Shown in pieces: positions 1-7,865 of a stretch of 35,945 nt of DNA. How positions within the stretch are numbered: the stretch's first letter is position 1; each line of letters starts with the position of its first letter. The translations under genes and the position numbers were made by a program. The DNA is taken from positions 1-35,945 of the forward strand of contig JAZFYI010000104.1 in NCBI GenBank assembly GCA_036443455.1, given 5' to 3'. The notes under the pieces are model-generated. The model had not been told where the DNA came from. It did no database searches and worked only from the letters and a program-made list of their open reading frames with translations. The stretch is from MnTg04 sp036443455. GTDB taxonomy: Bacteria > Pseudomonadota > Gammaproteobacteria > Steroidobacterales > MnTg04.

Positions 1-180
1 ACGCCGGCGATCCGCAACCTGATCCGCGAGGGCAAGGTTGCGCAGATGTACTCGGCTATCCAGACCGGTCAATCCATGGGCATGCAGACGCTTGACCAGT
101 GTTTGCAGGATCTGACCCAAATGGGGCTGGTGAGCAAGGAAGAAGCCCGTTTCCGGGCGGTCAACAAGGACACCATTTAG
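1..180 (+). CDS. pilT: PilT, type IV pilus retraction ATPase (3' end only)
   Basis: The window opens inside a reading frame whose last 59 codons read as the C-terminus of PilT, the hexameric cytoplasmic ATPase that powers pilus retraction. The visible segment begins TPAIRNLIREGK, which contains the AIRNLIRE motif characteristic of PilT and needed for retraction in studied homologues. It continues with SMGMQTLDQCLQDL and ends in TAG. The Walker motifs lie upstream of the window. The stop is 19 bp before the pilU start, so the two genes are almost certainly cotranscribed. Assignment rests on the motif and on the downstream pilU. Confidence 0.93.
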   Translation, partial: TPAIRNLIREGKVAQMYSAIQTGQSMGMQTLDQCLQDLTQMGLVSKEEARFRAVNKDTI

Positions 181-199
181 GAGTTAGTGGAGTTTCGAT

Positions 200-1351
200 A
201 TGGCAATGGAACGAGAACAAGCGGTCAAGTTGATGCAGGATCTGCTGCGCCGGATGGTACAGGTCGAAGGCTCGGATCTTTTTATCACCAAGGGATTTCC
301 GCCGGCCATCAAAGTCGATGGCGAAGTCAATCCGGTAATGGACAAGGCACTGACCTCCGAGCAGAGCGCGTTGATCGTGCGTTCGATCATGAACGACAAG
401 CAGACCCGTCAATTCGATTCCACCAAGGAGTGCAATTTCGCGATCAACCCGAAAGGCATAGGCCGTTTTCGGGTTAGCGCTTTTGTCCAGCAAGGCTACA
501 CCGGCGCCGTACTCAGAACGATTATCACCAAGATCCCCACGATCGACGAACTTGAGCTGCCCAATCAGCTGACCGACGTGGTGATGAACAAGCTCGGCAT
601 GGTCATCATCGTCGGTGGCACCGGCTCGGGCAAATCGACCACGCTGGCGGCGATGATTCGGCATCGCAACGAAAACACCCATGGCCATATCGTCACGATT
701 GAGGACCCGGTCGAGTATGTCCACCCGCATATCAATTGCGTCGTGACCCAGCGCGAGGTCGGCGTGGATACCGAGACCTGGCTTGTTGCTCTGAAGAATG
801 CGCTGCGCCAGGCGCCCGATGTGATCCTGATCGGCGAGATTCGTGACCGCGAAACCATGGAGTACGCGATTCAGTTTTCCGAGACCGGTCACCTGTGCCT
901 GGCGACGCTGCATGCCAACAGCGCCAACCAGGCACTGGACAGAATCATCAATTTCTTTCCCGAAGAAAGACGGGGCCAGTTGCTGATGGATCTGTCGCTG
1001 AACATCAAGGCGCTGATTTCCCAGCGGCTGATACGCCGGGAAGCCGCCAAGGGGCGAGTCGCGGCCATGGAAATCCTGCTGGCTTCGCCACTGATCAACG
1101 ACCTGATACTTCGCGGCGAGATTTACGAACTCAAGGACATCATGGCCAAGTCGAACCGGCTGGGCATGCAGACCTTCGACCAGGCGCTGTACACGTTGTA
1201 TGAGGATGGAACGATTGCTTATGACGATGCGATGCGCAACGCGGATTCACGCAATGAATTGCGTTTGCGGATCAAGCTCGAAAGCGAGCGGGGCTCTTCG
1301 GCCGAGGATGCCGCAGCCGAAAAACTCTCGGTTGTAGGAGAGGAAAAATAG
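200..1351 (+). CDS. pilU: PilU, PilT-dependent retraction ATPase
   Basis: A 383-residue PilT/PilU-family ATPase. An N-terminal PAS-like domain (about residues 1-110, with EGSDLFITKGFPP and ECNFAINPKGIGRFRVSAF) is followed by a RecA-like domain. That domain has Walker A GGTGSGKSTT (Lys145), an Asp box around TIEDPVEY, Walker B ILIGEIRDRETM and the His box TGHLCLATLHAN. The ECNFAI segment, the MDLSLNIKA stretch and the ending LGMQTFDQALYTLYEDG with SRNELRLRIK are typical of PilU, and length matches the usual 380 or so residues. The PilT AIRNLIRE motif is replaced by LINDLILRGE. The ATG is preceded by AGGAG/GTGGAG about 8-15 bp upstream. It sits between pilT and a third paralogue, consistent with one operon. 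In studied systems PilU assists PilT under high load. Confidence 0.95.
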   Translation: MAMEREQAVKLMQDLLRRMVQVEGSDLFITKGFPPAIKVDGEVNPVMDKALTSEQSALIVRSIMNDKQTRQFDSTKECNFAINPKGIGRFRVSAFVQQGYTGAVLRTIITKIPTIDELELPNQLTDVVMNKLGMVIIVGGTGSGKSTTLAAMIRHRNENTHGHIVTIEDPVEYVHPHINCVVTQREVGVDTETWLVALKNALRQAPDVILIGEIRDRETMEYAIQFSETGHLCLATLHANSANQALDRIINFFPEERRGQLLMDLSLNIKALISQRLIRREAAKGRVAAMEILLASPLINDLILRGEIYELKDIMAKSNRLGMQTFDQALYTLYEDGTIAYDDAMRNADSRNELRLRIKLESERGSSAEDAAAEKLSVVGEEK

Positions 1352-1396
1352 CCGGACAAGGGACCGATGCCGGCCGTCTGAACACAGGGATACGCA

Positions 1397-2452
1397 ATGA
1401 ACACGAAGCCTTTATTCAAATTGATGGTGGAAAAGAACGCTTCCGATCTTTTCTTTACGACTTATGCGCCGGTAAAAATCAAGATCGAGGGCCGCATTAT
1501 GTCGGTCAACAAGATTGAGCTGACGCCAAAAATGGTCAAACAGGCTGCGCTCGGACTGATGAACGAGGAGCAGATCGAGTACTTCAACAAGAATCTCGAA
1601 GTCGATTTTGCGATCTCCGAGCCAGGGCTGGGCCGCTTCCGCGCCAACGTTTTCCACCAGCGCGGCAACGTGGCCATGGTCCTGCGCTATGTCACCTCCG
1701 AGATGCCGCGGCTGGACGACCTGGGACTGCCGCTGGTGCTCAAGGACCTGGCGATGATCAAACGCGGTTTGATCCTGATGGTTGGCGCCTCGGGTTCGGG
1801 CAAGTCAACGACCCTCGCCGCGATGATCAACCACCGGAACCAAAAGGTTTCCGAGCACATTATTACGATCGAAGATCCGATCGAGTTTTTGCATCCCAAC
1901 CTGAAATGCATAATCAACCAGCGCGAACTGGGGCTGGATACCAAGTCTTATGAAGTCGCGCTGCGCAGCGCGATGCGTGCGGCACCCGATGTCATCCAGA
2001 TTGGCGAAATTCGCGATCGCACGACCATGGATGCGGCGCTGACGCTGGCTGGAACGGGCCACCTGGCGATCGCGACTTTGCACGCCAATAATGCACCGGA
2101 AACGCTGGACCGGATTATCAATATGTATCCCGTCGAGCAGCAGGCACAGATTTTTATGGACCTGTCCCAATACATGAAAGCGATCATTTCGCAGCGGCTG
2201 GTCATGGGTAAGGACCAACACCGGGTGGCGGCGGTGGAAGTCCTGCTCAACACGCCGCATATTTCGGAGCTGACGCTAAAAGGCGATATTTCCGGCGTCA
2301 AGGAAGCGCTGGCGGACAGCGACGAAGCTGGCATACAGGATTTCGATACCGCGCTGTTCAGTCTTTACCGTGAAGGCCGGATCGAGCTTGAAGAGGCGCT
2401 GATCAACGCCGACTCGCGGACCAACCTGGAAACGAAAATCAATTTCGGTTGA
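1397..2452 (+). CDS. Third PilT/PilU-like pilus ATPase paralogue
   Basis: This 351-residue protein has full PilT-family architecture: an N-terminal domain (NASDLFFTTYAPVKIKIEGR, LGRFRANVFHQRG), Walker A GASGSGKSTT (Lys136), TIEDPIEF, Walker B VIQIGEIRDRTTMD and His box TGHLAIATLHANN. It is a paralogue of both upstream genes rather than a fragment. Its C-terminal region (HISELTLKGDISGVKEALADS) lacks the AIRNLIRE signature of PilT and ends LETKINFG, closer to PilU but without PilU's acidic tail. The catalytic motifs look intact, so it is probably an active ATPase. The gene starts 45 bp after pilU, with an AGGGA-type ribosome site, and ends 12 bp before the convergent pyrK. Whether it is a second PilU-like accessory motor or has its own role is not evident. 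Confidence 0.9.
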   Translation: MNTKPLFKLMVEKNASDLFFTTYAPVKIKIEGRIMSVNKIELTPKMVKQAALGLMNEEQIEYFNKNLEVDFAISEPGLGRFRANVFHQRGNVAMVLRYVTSEMPRLDDLGLPLVLKDLAMIKRGLILMVGASGSGKSTTLAAMINHRNQKVSEHIITIEDPIEFLHPNLKCIINQRELGLDTKSYEVALRSAMRAAPDVIQIGEIRDRTTMDAALTLAGTGHLAIATLHANNAPETLDRIINMYPVEQQAQIFMDLSQYMKAIISQRLVMGKDQHRVAAVEVLLNTPHISELTLKGDISGVKEALADSDEAGIQDFDTALFSLYREGRIELEEALINADSRTNLETKINFG

Positions 2453-2464
2453 TTGCCCGCCGGG

Positions 2465-3355
2465 CTAGTCGGCGTATATGGTGCGGGCGTCGAACACCGG
2501 TCCGTCCACACAGACTCTTTGCATTGCGACGCCGGTCGCGGTCTGAACTTCTACCGTACAACCGGCACAACCACCGACCGCACAGGCCATGAACTCTTCG
2601 AGGGATATCTGGCAGGGCAGGTCAAGCTCACGCGCCAGACCGGCAACCGCCGCAAGCATGGGTTCAGGCCCGCAGGCAAATATTTCGACCTCTGCCAGTT
2701 CCCGGTCGCTCATGGCTCGCAGACAATCGCGCGCGAGTTCGGTGACAAAGCCGCGGTAACAACCGGAAAATTCCGACCCGCTCGCCAGCCGTGAAGCGAT
2801 GCCGAGCGATTCCATCAGTGGCATGCCATGCGTGACCTCATTGCCGACGCCCGGAACCGGCAATGCCGATGCCACCGTCTGAAAAGGAAATGGCAGCTCT
2901 GAGCCCATCAGAACCAGCGTTCGTTTCGCCGCGCCATGATCGGCGGCGAGGCTCTCCGCGAGAAAAACCATCGGTGGAATTCCCACGCCGCCACCGATCA
3001 GCAAGGGTCTGGACTTCTCGGTATCGGCGACAAAAGGATTACCGATAGGACCGATGATGCTGACCGAGTCGCCGCGCTGACGGCTCGATAAATGGCGCAG
3101 GCCATCGCCAATGACTTTATAGAGAAGTTCGATCCAGCCGCCAGCCGCGCTGGCTCGCATGATCGAAAGCGGGCGGCGCATCGGGACCGCCGGGTCACAG
3201 CAGACATGCGTAAATGAACCGGGCCTGGCCTGGGCCGCACACAGGGGCGCGTGCAAGCGAATCACATACTGCTCGCCAGCGTATTCGTCCTGCGCCAGGA
3301 CAGCCGCGTCTTCTACAAAAATGGTGCCGCGGTGTTCTTTGCCCCCACCGCTCAA
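2465..3355 (-). CDS. pyrK: PyrK-like dihydroorotate dehydrogenase electron-transfer subunit
   Basis: A 296-residue ferredoxin-NADP-reductase-fold protein with a C-terminal [2Fe-2S] site. Visible features are a flavin-binding RPLSIM motif near residue 60, an NAD-binding glycine-rich loop PLLIGGGVGIPPM near residue 120, the segment FACGPEPMLAAV and the cysteine cluster CAVGGCAGC followed by a distal Cys (RVCVDGPVF). This is the PyrK pattern. PyrK passes electrons from the class 1B dihydroorotate dehydrogenase to NAD in pyrimidine synthesis. Its ATG overlaps the pyrB stop by 4 bp (ATGA), indicating translational coupling. The usual partner PyrD is not in the window, so the electron donor is inferred only. 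A related sulfide- or other NAD-linked reductase subunit is an alternative. Confidence 0.85.
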   Translation of the reverse strand: MSGGGKEHRGTIFVEDAAVLAQDEYAGEQYVIRLHAPLCAAQARPGSFTHVCCDPAVPMRRPLSIMRASAAGGWIELLYKVIGDGLRHLSSRQRGDSVSIIGPIGNPFVADTEKSRPLLIGGGVGIPPMVFLAESLAADHGAAKRTLVLMGSELPFPFQTVASALPVPGVGNEVTHGMPLMESLGIASRLASGSEFSGCYRGFVTELARDCLRAMSDRELAEVEIFACGPEPMLAAVAGLARELDLPCQISLEEFMACAVGGCAGCTVEVQTATGVAMQRVCVDGPVFDARTIYAD

Positions 3356-4305
3356 GACTTTTTCCCTGCGGCGATCGCCGCGAGTACCGCCATACGCATC
3401 GCGACGCCATTGCCAACCTGCTGGCGGACCACCGACTGGCGACCGTCGGCGACTTCATCGTCCATATCCGTACCCCTGTTTATCGGGCCCGGGTGCATGA
3501 CGATCGCGTTGCCGCTGGCGAGTTTCAGGCGTCGTGAAGTCAGGCAGTATTGTTTCCGATAGTTTTCCAGGTCCGGGATATCCCCGGATTTCATGCGCTC
3601 TTTCTGCAGACGCAACATCATCACGACATCACAGTCTGCAATCCCGGCGTCAAAATCCGTGTAGCGGCGCGCATGAGTCAGCTCGTTCGATTCCGGCAGC
3701 AGGTTTTCAGGCGCGATCAGCCTGAGGTCATGCACCCCGAGCGCCAGCAATGCGTGACAGGCTGAGCGCGCCACCCGCGAATGACTGATATCGCCGGTGA
3801 TAGCAACGCTGAGATTCTTGAAATCTTTCTTGTGCTGCCGAATGGTCAGGACGTCCAGCAAGCCTTGGGTTGGATGCGACTGTTGCCCTTCACCGGCATT
3901 GATCAGGCTTGCACGGTCGCCCAGTCGCGTGGCGATGCTGCGCATCAGGCCGGCTTCTTTGTGGCGGACGACGAAAAAATCGACCGCCATGGACTGGATG
4001 GTCAGCAAGGTATCCAGCACGGTTTCGCCTTTTTCCGCGGACGAGGTTGGAATCACCAGGTTGACGACATCCGCCCCCTGGCGGCGGGCCGCGAGTTCGA
4101 ACGAAATCTTGGTCCGGGTGCTGGCTTCAAAAAACAACTGGCAGACCGTCAGGCCCTCGAGCGAACCGTCACCGGGCCCGGGTTGCCCGGGAGCGATCAG
4201 GTAGGCTTCCGCCCGATCCATCAATCCGCTCAGCACGTCCCCGCTCAGGCCATCCAGTGTGACCAGGTGGCGAAGATGACCCTGACTGTCGAGTTGTTCG
4301 TTCAC
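3352..4305 (-). CDS. pyrB: Aspartate carbamoyltransferase catalytic subunit
   Basis: PyrB joins carbamoyl phosphate and L-aspartate to give N-carbamoyl-L-aspartate, the committed step of pyrimidine synthesis. The 317-residue sequence has the carbamoyl-phosphate motif FFEASTRTKISFE, a KGET loop, a VVRH segment, HPTQGLLD and, near the C-terminus, MHPGPINRGTDMDDE. The start is GTG at 4305 with GGGATCAGG just upstream. Pseudomonas-type ATCases need a linked, inactive PyrC-like partner, and E. coli needs PyrI for regulation; neither gene is adjacent here. The gene follows ruvX by an 88 bp gap in which Pseudomonas would carry pyrR, and it overlaps pyrK downstream. Confidence 0.95.
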   Translation of the reverse strand: MNEQLDSQGHLRHLVTLDGLSGDVLSGLMDRAEAYLIAPGQPGPGDGSLEGLTVCQLFFEASTRTKISFELAARRQGADVVNLVIPTSSAEKGETVLDTLLTIQSMAVDFFVVRHKEAGLMRSIATRLGDRASLINAGEGQQSHPTQGLLDVLTIRQHKKDFKNLSVAITGDISHSRVARSACHALLALGVHDLRLIAPENLLPESNELTHARRYTDFDAGIADCDVVMMLRLQKERMKSGDIPDLENYRKQYCLTSRRLKLASGNAIVMHPGPINRGTDMDDEVADGRQSVVRQQVGNGVAMRMAVLAAIAAGKKS

Positions 4306-4393
4306 GCCTGATCCCGTTCCAGTGACCTGCGCGCTGGTTGTCTGCAGCGCACGACCGCGCTGCGCATGCTAATGAATCGCTTCGTCGTTGTCA

Positions 4394-4888
4394 TCAACTG
4401 GCTGCGCCCAGCCACTGCTGCAGTATCAGGCGGGCGGCTTCCTGGTCGATCAGACCGCGGCTGATCCGCTTTTTGCGCAGCCCGCTGCGGCGTTCTTCAC
4501 GCAACTGGTCCAGCGCCGCGCTGGAACTCAGTCTCTCATCGATCGCCTGGACGGGTATGCCACTTCGTTCCCGCAGTTCGGCAGCGAACAGCAGGGACAG
4601 CCGCGACATATCGCTCGCGCTGCCATCCATGTTGCAGGGATAACCCACCAGCAACAAAACCGGATGCCAGTCACGCAGTATTTTATCGATGGCCGGCCAG
4701 TCCGGTCCGCTCGCCGAATGCGCCACGACGGCGAGTCCGCGGGCATTGCCAAGCAAGGTTTCACCGATAGCGACGCCGATGCGTTTCAGGCCGAAATCGA
4801 AAGCGATCAGCGTGCCTTTGACTTGCTGCGAACCCTGCTTATTGAAATCGGCCAGCTCCCGCGGCTCGCCGGTGCCGTAATCAGGCAT
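4394..4888 (-). CDS. ruvX: Holliday junction resolvase-like protein RuvX/YqgF
   Basis: A 164-residue RNase H-fold protein of the YqgF/RuvX family, an essential nuclease implicated in pre-16S rRNA maturation and once proposed as a Holliday junction resolvase. The first acidic strand reads LIAFDFGLKRIGVAIGE, the middle motif LLLVGYPCNMDGSAS, the second acidic motif VQAIDERLSS, and the C-terminal Asp helix SRGLIDQEAARLIL. The frame stays open to 5116, but I place the start at ATG 4888. It overlaps the algH stop by 8 bp, and everything further upstream is shadow translation of algH. About 23 residues precede the conserved strand. Gene order algH-ruvX is widely conserved in Gammaproteobacteria. 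Confidence 0.92.
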   Translation of the reverse strand: MPDYGTGEPRELADFNKQGSQQVKGTLIAFDFGLKRIGVAIGETLLGNARGLAVVAHSASGPDWPAIDKILRDWHPVLLLVGYPCNMDGSASDMSRLSLLFAAELRERSGIPVQAIDERLSSSAALDQLREERRSGLRKKRISRGLIDQEAARLILQQWLGAAS

Positions 4889-5444
4889 GCCCGGCGTAAT
4901 TGCTGATATTTTTGACATCCACGCCGAGCAGGGCGGCCGCGGACTCCCAACGTTTGTCATAGGGTGTTTCAAACAGTATTTCATGGCTCGATGGCACGGT
5001 GAGCCATGCATTTTCCACGACTTCGAGCTCCAGTTGCCCAGCCGTCCAGCCGGCATAACCCAGTGCGACGATGGCCTGGTCGGGGCCTTCCCCCCTCGCC
5101 ATCGCCTGCAGGACATCCCGCGACGTGGTTACCTGGATCTGGTCGCCGGTCTCCATGCTGGAGTCCCACTCGCCCTTGGGGTGGTGTATCACGAAGCCAC
5201 GCTCCGGTTGCACCGGCCCGCCGAGGAGTATCGGCGCTGACTCGCTGATATCGGGGCTGCGCTCGAGATTGAGCTGATCGAAGATATCGCCGAGGTTGAG
5301 ATTCATCGGGCGATTGATGGTGATCCCCAGCGCGCCCTGTGCGTTATGCTCGCAAATATAAGTCACGCTGTGGTGAAAGTTCGGGTCTCCCATTGCCGGC
5401 ATCGCAATCAGGAAGTGATCGTTGAGAAAGGTGTCTTTGGACAT
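4881..5444 (-). CDS. algH: AlgH/YqgE family protein (UPF0301)
   Basis: A 187-residue member of the YqgE/AlgH family, whose biochemical role is unsettled. The N-terminal signature FLNDHFLIAMPAMGDPNFHHSV is followed by a conserved ICEHNAQGALGITINRP segment, and the central GGPVQPERGFVIH and C-terminal ALGYAGWTAGQLELE match the family closely. Length is normal. In Pseudomonas AlgH was first linked to alginate regulation; in many species it is cotranscribed with ruvX, as here, where the stop overlaps the ruvX start. The family identification is secure but function is not known from sequence. Confidence 0.93.
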   Translation of the reverse strand: MSKDTFLNDHFLIAMPAMGDPNFHHSVTYICEHNAQGALGITINRPMNLNLGDIFDQLNLERSPDISESAPILLGGPVQPERGFVIHHPKGEWDSSMETGDQIQVTTSRDVLQAMARGEGPDQAIVALGYAGWTAGQLELEVVENAWLTVPSSHEILFETPYDKRWESAAALLGVDVKNISNYAGHA

Positions 5445-5506
5445 GCCCCAAGTATAGGCGAACGATCAACAGAATCGGGACATTTTGTCCCCACTTTGGC
5501 ATCAGG

Positions 5507-6358
5507 CTATTCGCCCGCGATGAATTGCCACTCATAGGCGAAGCGGACGACATCGTACTTCTTTCTCAACTCTTCCGGGAATGGGTCGAAAGGCGCCGCC
5601 AGGCGCAGGGTCCGCAGCGCCGCTTCATCCAGGTGCCGCTGGCCGGAGGATCTCAAGACCACGATCTCGCGCAACAGCCCATCCGACTGAACGACGACTT
5701 CCAGCGTGGGGTTGCGCGCGCCGTTGGGATTTCCCGGGTAGTTCAAAGTGCCGACTTTTTCGATCTTGCGTTTCCATGAATCCAGGTAAACGGCGATATC
5801 GGAGCTCGTCGTATCAGCGGTAATGAGCAGCTCCCTGGTGCCTTTGAGCTGGGCGTTTTCATCGATATCGGCGATGACATCCAGGCTCAAATCGTTCTGT
5901 TCCCGATCGCTCGGGCGTTGACGCATCAGGTCCGGCTGCTCGCTCGGGTCCGGCACCGTACTCACCTTGCGCTCGTTTTCGGCGCGGCTGGCCAGGACTT
6001 CGCGTTGCTGCGTGCGTGAGCCGGGATCGCTAAGCTCGAGATCCCGGCCGCCGGGCATGCCATCCAGCGGCAGGCTGGCCGGGGTTGGCAGGGGCGTGGT
6101 CGGTATGCTCGATTCGGCATTGGTGCCGCTGCCGGCCTGGCTCGATTGCGCCTGGTATTCCGCTTCGCGCGGGTCCGTGTCATCCGTCGAATCAATCAGC
6201 AAAGCGACCTGCAACGATGGCCGGTAGGGCTGATCCGATGGCAGCACCGGCGCAAAGCTGATGCCGAGGATGATGATGCCGTGAACGACGACGGCGACAA
6301 AAATGGTCGTGGCCATCCTGTCCTTGATCGTGGTTTCTGTCGCCAGCTGATCGTTCAT
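5507..6358 (-). CDS. tonB: TonB-family energy transducer
   Basis: A 283-residue inner-membrane protein spanning the periplasm to pass proton-motive energy from ExbBD to TonB-dependent receptors. One transmembrane segment lies at about residues 16-38 (IFVAVVVHGIIILGISFAPV) with a histidine in the helix, as in TonB. A long, polar, low-complexity periplasmic linker follows (about 40-195), less proline-rich than classical TonB. The C-terminal TonB domain (about 200-283) has LNYPGNPNG, VVVQSDGLLREIVVLRSSG, LDEAALRTLRLAAPFDPFP and VVRFAYEWQF. The position next to algH and gshB matches the tonB3 gene of Pseudomonas, which has been tied to twitching motility. The B12 receptor BtuB in this window is one possible client. 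exbB and exbD are not present. Confidence 0.92.
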   Translation of the reverse strand: MNDQLATETTIKDRMATTIFVAVVVHGIIILGISFAPVLPSDQPYRPSLQVALLIDSTDDTDPREAEYQAQSSQAGSGTNAESSIPTTPLPTPASLPLDGMPGGRDLELSDPGSRTQQREVLASRAENERKVSTVPDPSEQPDLMRQRPSDREQNDLSLDVIADIDENAQLKGTRELLITADTTSSDIAVYLDSWKRKIEKVGTLNYPGNPNGARNPTLEVVVQSDGLLREIVVLRSSGQRHLDEAALRTLRLAAPFDPFPEELRKKYDVVRFAYEWQFIAGE

Positions 6359-6449
6359 TTAATTTTCCGCATGCCGATTACGCCTGCAACAAAGGCCGAC
6401 CGCAGGGAGGTCCGATTGCTTGCACTGGTTAGCCGTGAATCTGAGAATC

Positions 6450-6731
6450 TCACTCAATGACCTGCACCCCTTTCCAGAAGGCAATTCGACCTCGGATTTC
6501 GTTCGCGGCGTCCTTGGGGTCCTGGTAGTACCAGGCCGCATCCGGGTTGGTTTCACCGTCAACATCTATATTGTAGTAGTTGGCGGTTCCCTTCCACGGA
6601 CAGACCGATATTGTGTCACTGTCTTTCAGAAACTCCGTCCTAACCGATTCTACCGGGAAGTAATGATTTCCTTCGATGACTTCTGTTTGATCGGATTGTG
6701 CTATTACCGTGTCCTTCCAGATGGCCTTCAT
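6450..6731 (-). CDS. DUF427 domain protein
   Basis: A compact 93-residue protein matching the DUF427 family: an opening beta strand (MKAIWKDTVIAQSDQTEVIEGNHYFP), then VCPWKGTANYYNIDVDG and a closing AWYYQDPKDAANEIRGRIAFWKGV. The CPWKG and YYxxP elements are family hallmarks. No catalytic function is established for these small soluble proteins. It lies between apbE and tonB on the same strand, with gaps of 61 and 91 bp, so it may be transcribed separately. The family call is firm; the role is unknown. Confidence 0.88.
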   Translation of the reverse strand: MKAIWKDTVIAQSDQTEVIEGNHYFPVESVRTEFLKDSDTISVCPWKGTANYYNIDVDGETNPDAAWYYQDPKDAANEIRGRIAFWKGVQVIE

Positions 6732-6792
6732 TTCTGACTACTCCACGATTCTTAAATTTACGCCTAACAGTCAATTATAACGTGCAGACTTC

Positions 6793-7827
6793 CTATGGTT
6801 TATCGACAATGATGACATTCAATTGCCCAGGATTTTCCAGCATTACCCGTTTTGCCATTGCCGCGGTCATTTCCACGCGGCCGTCGCTGGCGACCAGCAT
6901 CACCAGTTCGAGGCCCAGGGCCTGGGCGAGTTCCGGCCATTTGCCAGGCCCGGCGACGAACAGCGCCGTTGCCGATGCATCGGCGAGCGCGCCGTTGCCG
7001 GCGATGACGGTCAGTGACACGGTCCCCATCGCGGGATAGCCTGTCTCCGGGTCGAGAATATGGTGATAGCGAACGCCCTCGTTTTCGAAGAACCTTTCGT
7101 AATCCCCCGAAGTAAAAACGCTTTCATCGCCGTCGATATCTATGCCGGCGATCACGCCCGCGCGGCGGGGATGGCGAATTCCGATGCGCCAGGCGCGCTC
7201 ATTGCGCCGACCCGTCGCGCGCAGGTCGCCGCCTGCATTGACGATGGCGTTTTCGATGCCGGCTTCGCGCAGCAGTTTTATCGCGCGATCGACGGCCAGC
7301 CCCTTGGCGAATCCACCCAGGTCGATCGCCCAGCCACCGGCCGGCGATACGAGGCGGTCGGGGAACCAGTCTATTTGTTGCTGGCGGGGCATCGCCGCCA
7401 GTAATTCCATTAACTTTGTCCGGTCGGGGGGAGCCGATATCGGCGCCGCCTGGTTAAATCCCCATTCCCTGACCAGCGCGGCCACGGCCGGGTTGAAGCG
7501 GCCGCCGCTGAGCCTGGTATAAGCCATCGCCTGCCGGATCGTGTCGAGCAACTCGGCATCGCCGGTCGCCGACCCGGTGTCCATCAGTTGTGCGTTGAAC
7601 CTGCCGAGTTCGCCGTCGCCCCACGGATGCCAGCGATGATGCAGTGCCTCGAACAAGACTTTGATCCGGTCGCTTGCCTGGCGTGCGCTTGGCTCCGGCA
7701 CTCCGGCGATGGAAATCTCGATCCGTGTTCCGAAAGCGGGAAACTCGGTGTGCCAGACCTGCGGTTTCGGCTCGCAGGAGATCACCAGCATCGCAGCGCC
7801 GATAATCAGCAGGCGCCTAAGCCGCAT
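6793..7827 (-). CDS. apbE: ApbE-type FAD:protein FMN transferase, lipoprotein
   Basis: A 344-residue ApbE protein. It attaches FMN from FAD to threonines of target flavoproteins such as the NqrC/RnfG subunits. The N-terminus (RLLIIGAAMLVISCEP) is a lipoprotein signal with the acylated Cys around residue 18, so the mature enzyme should be membrane-anchored in the periplasm. Conserved blocks are FGTRIEISI, a PAVAALVREWGF segment, IDLGGFAKGLAVD, NAGGDLRATG, VFTSGDYERFF and HHILDPETGYPA, with an ALADASATALFVAGP Mg/FAD region near the C-terminus. It sits 38 bp after gshB and may share its transcript. No target (nqr/rnf) genes are in this window. Confidence 0.93.
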   Translation of the reverse strand: MRLRRLLIIGAAMLVISCEPKPQVWHTEFPAFGTRIEISIAGVPEPSARQASDRIKVLFEALHHRWHPWGDGELGRFNAQLMDTGSATGDAELLDTIRQAMAYTRLSGGRFNPAVAALVREWGFNQAAPISAPPDRTKLMELLAAMPRQQQIDWFPDRLVSPAGGWAIDLGGFAKGLAVDRAIKLLREAGIENAIVNAGGDLRATGRRNERAWRIGIRHPRRAGVIAGIDIDGDESVFTSGDYERFFENEGVRYHHILDPETGYPAMGTVSLTVIAGNGALADASATALFVAGPGKWPELAQALGLELVMLVASDGRVEMTAAMAKRVMLENPGQLNVIIVDKP

Positions 7828-7865
7828 AATTCACCAAGGTGGTCGCCGCATTGGTGACATGGGGG

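Noticed and set aside
161..913. 250-codon minus-strand frame over pilU
   Set aside because: Shadow of the PilU ATPase frame; the true gene has all family motifs.
2455..2465. GCCCGCCGGGC dyad between the third ATPase and pyrK as a terminator
   Set aside because: Only five pairs with a one-base loop, which is too tight, and no T-run; chance is likely in GC-rich DNA.
4889..5116. N-terminal extension of ruvX to 5116
   Set aside because: The added residues are an alternate-frame reading of algH and do not resemble YqgF; the overlapping ATG at 4888 fits.
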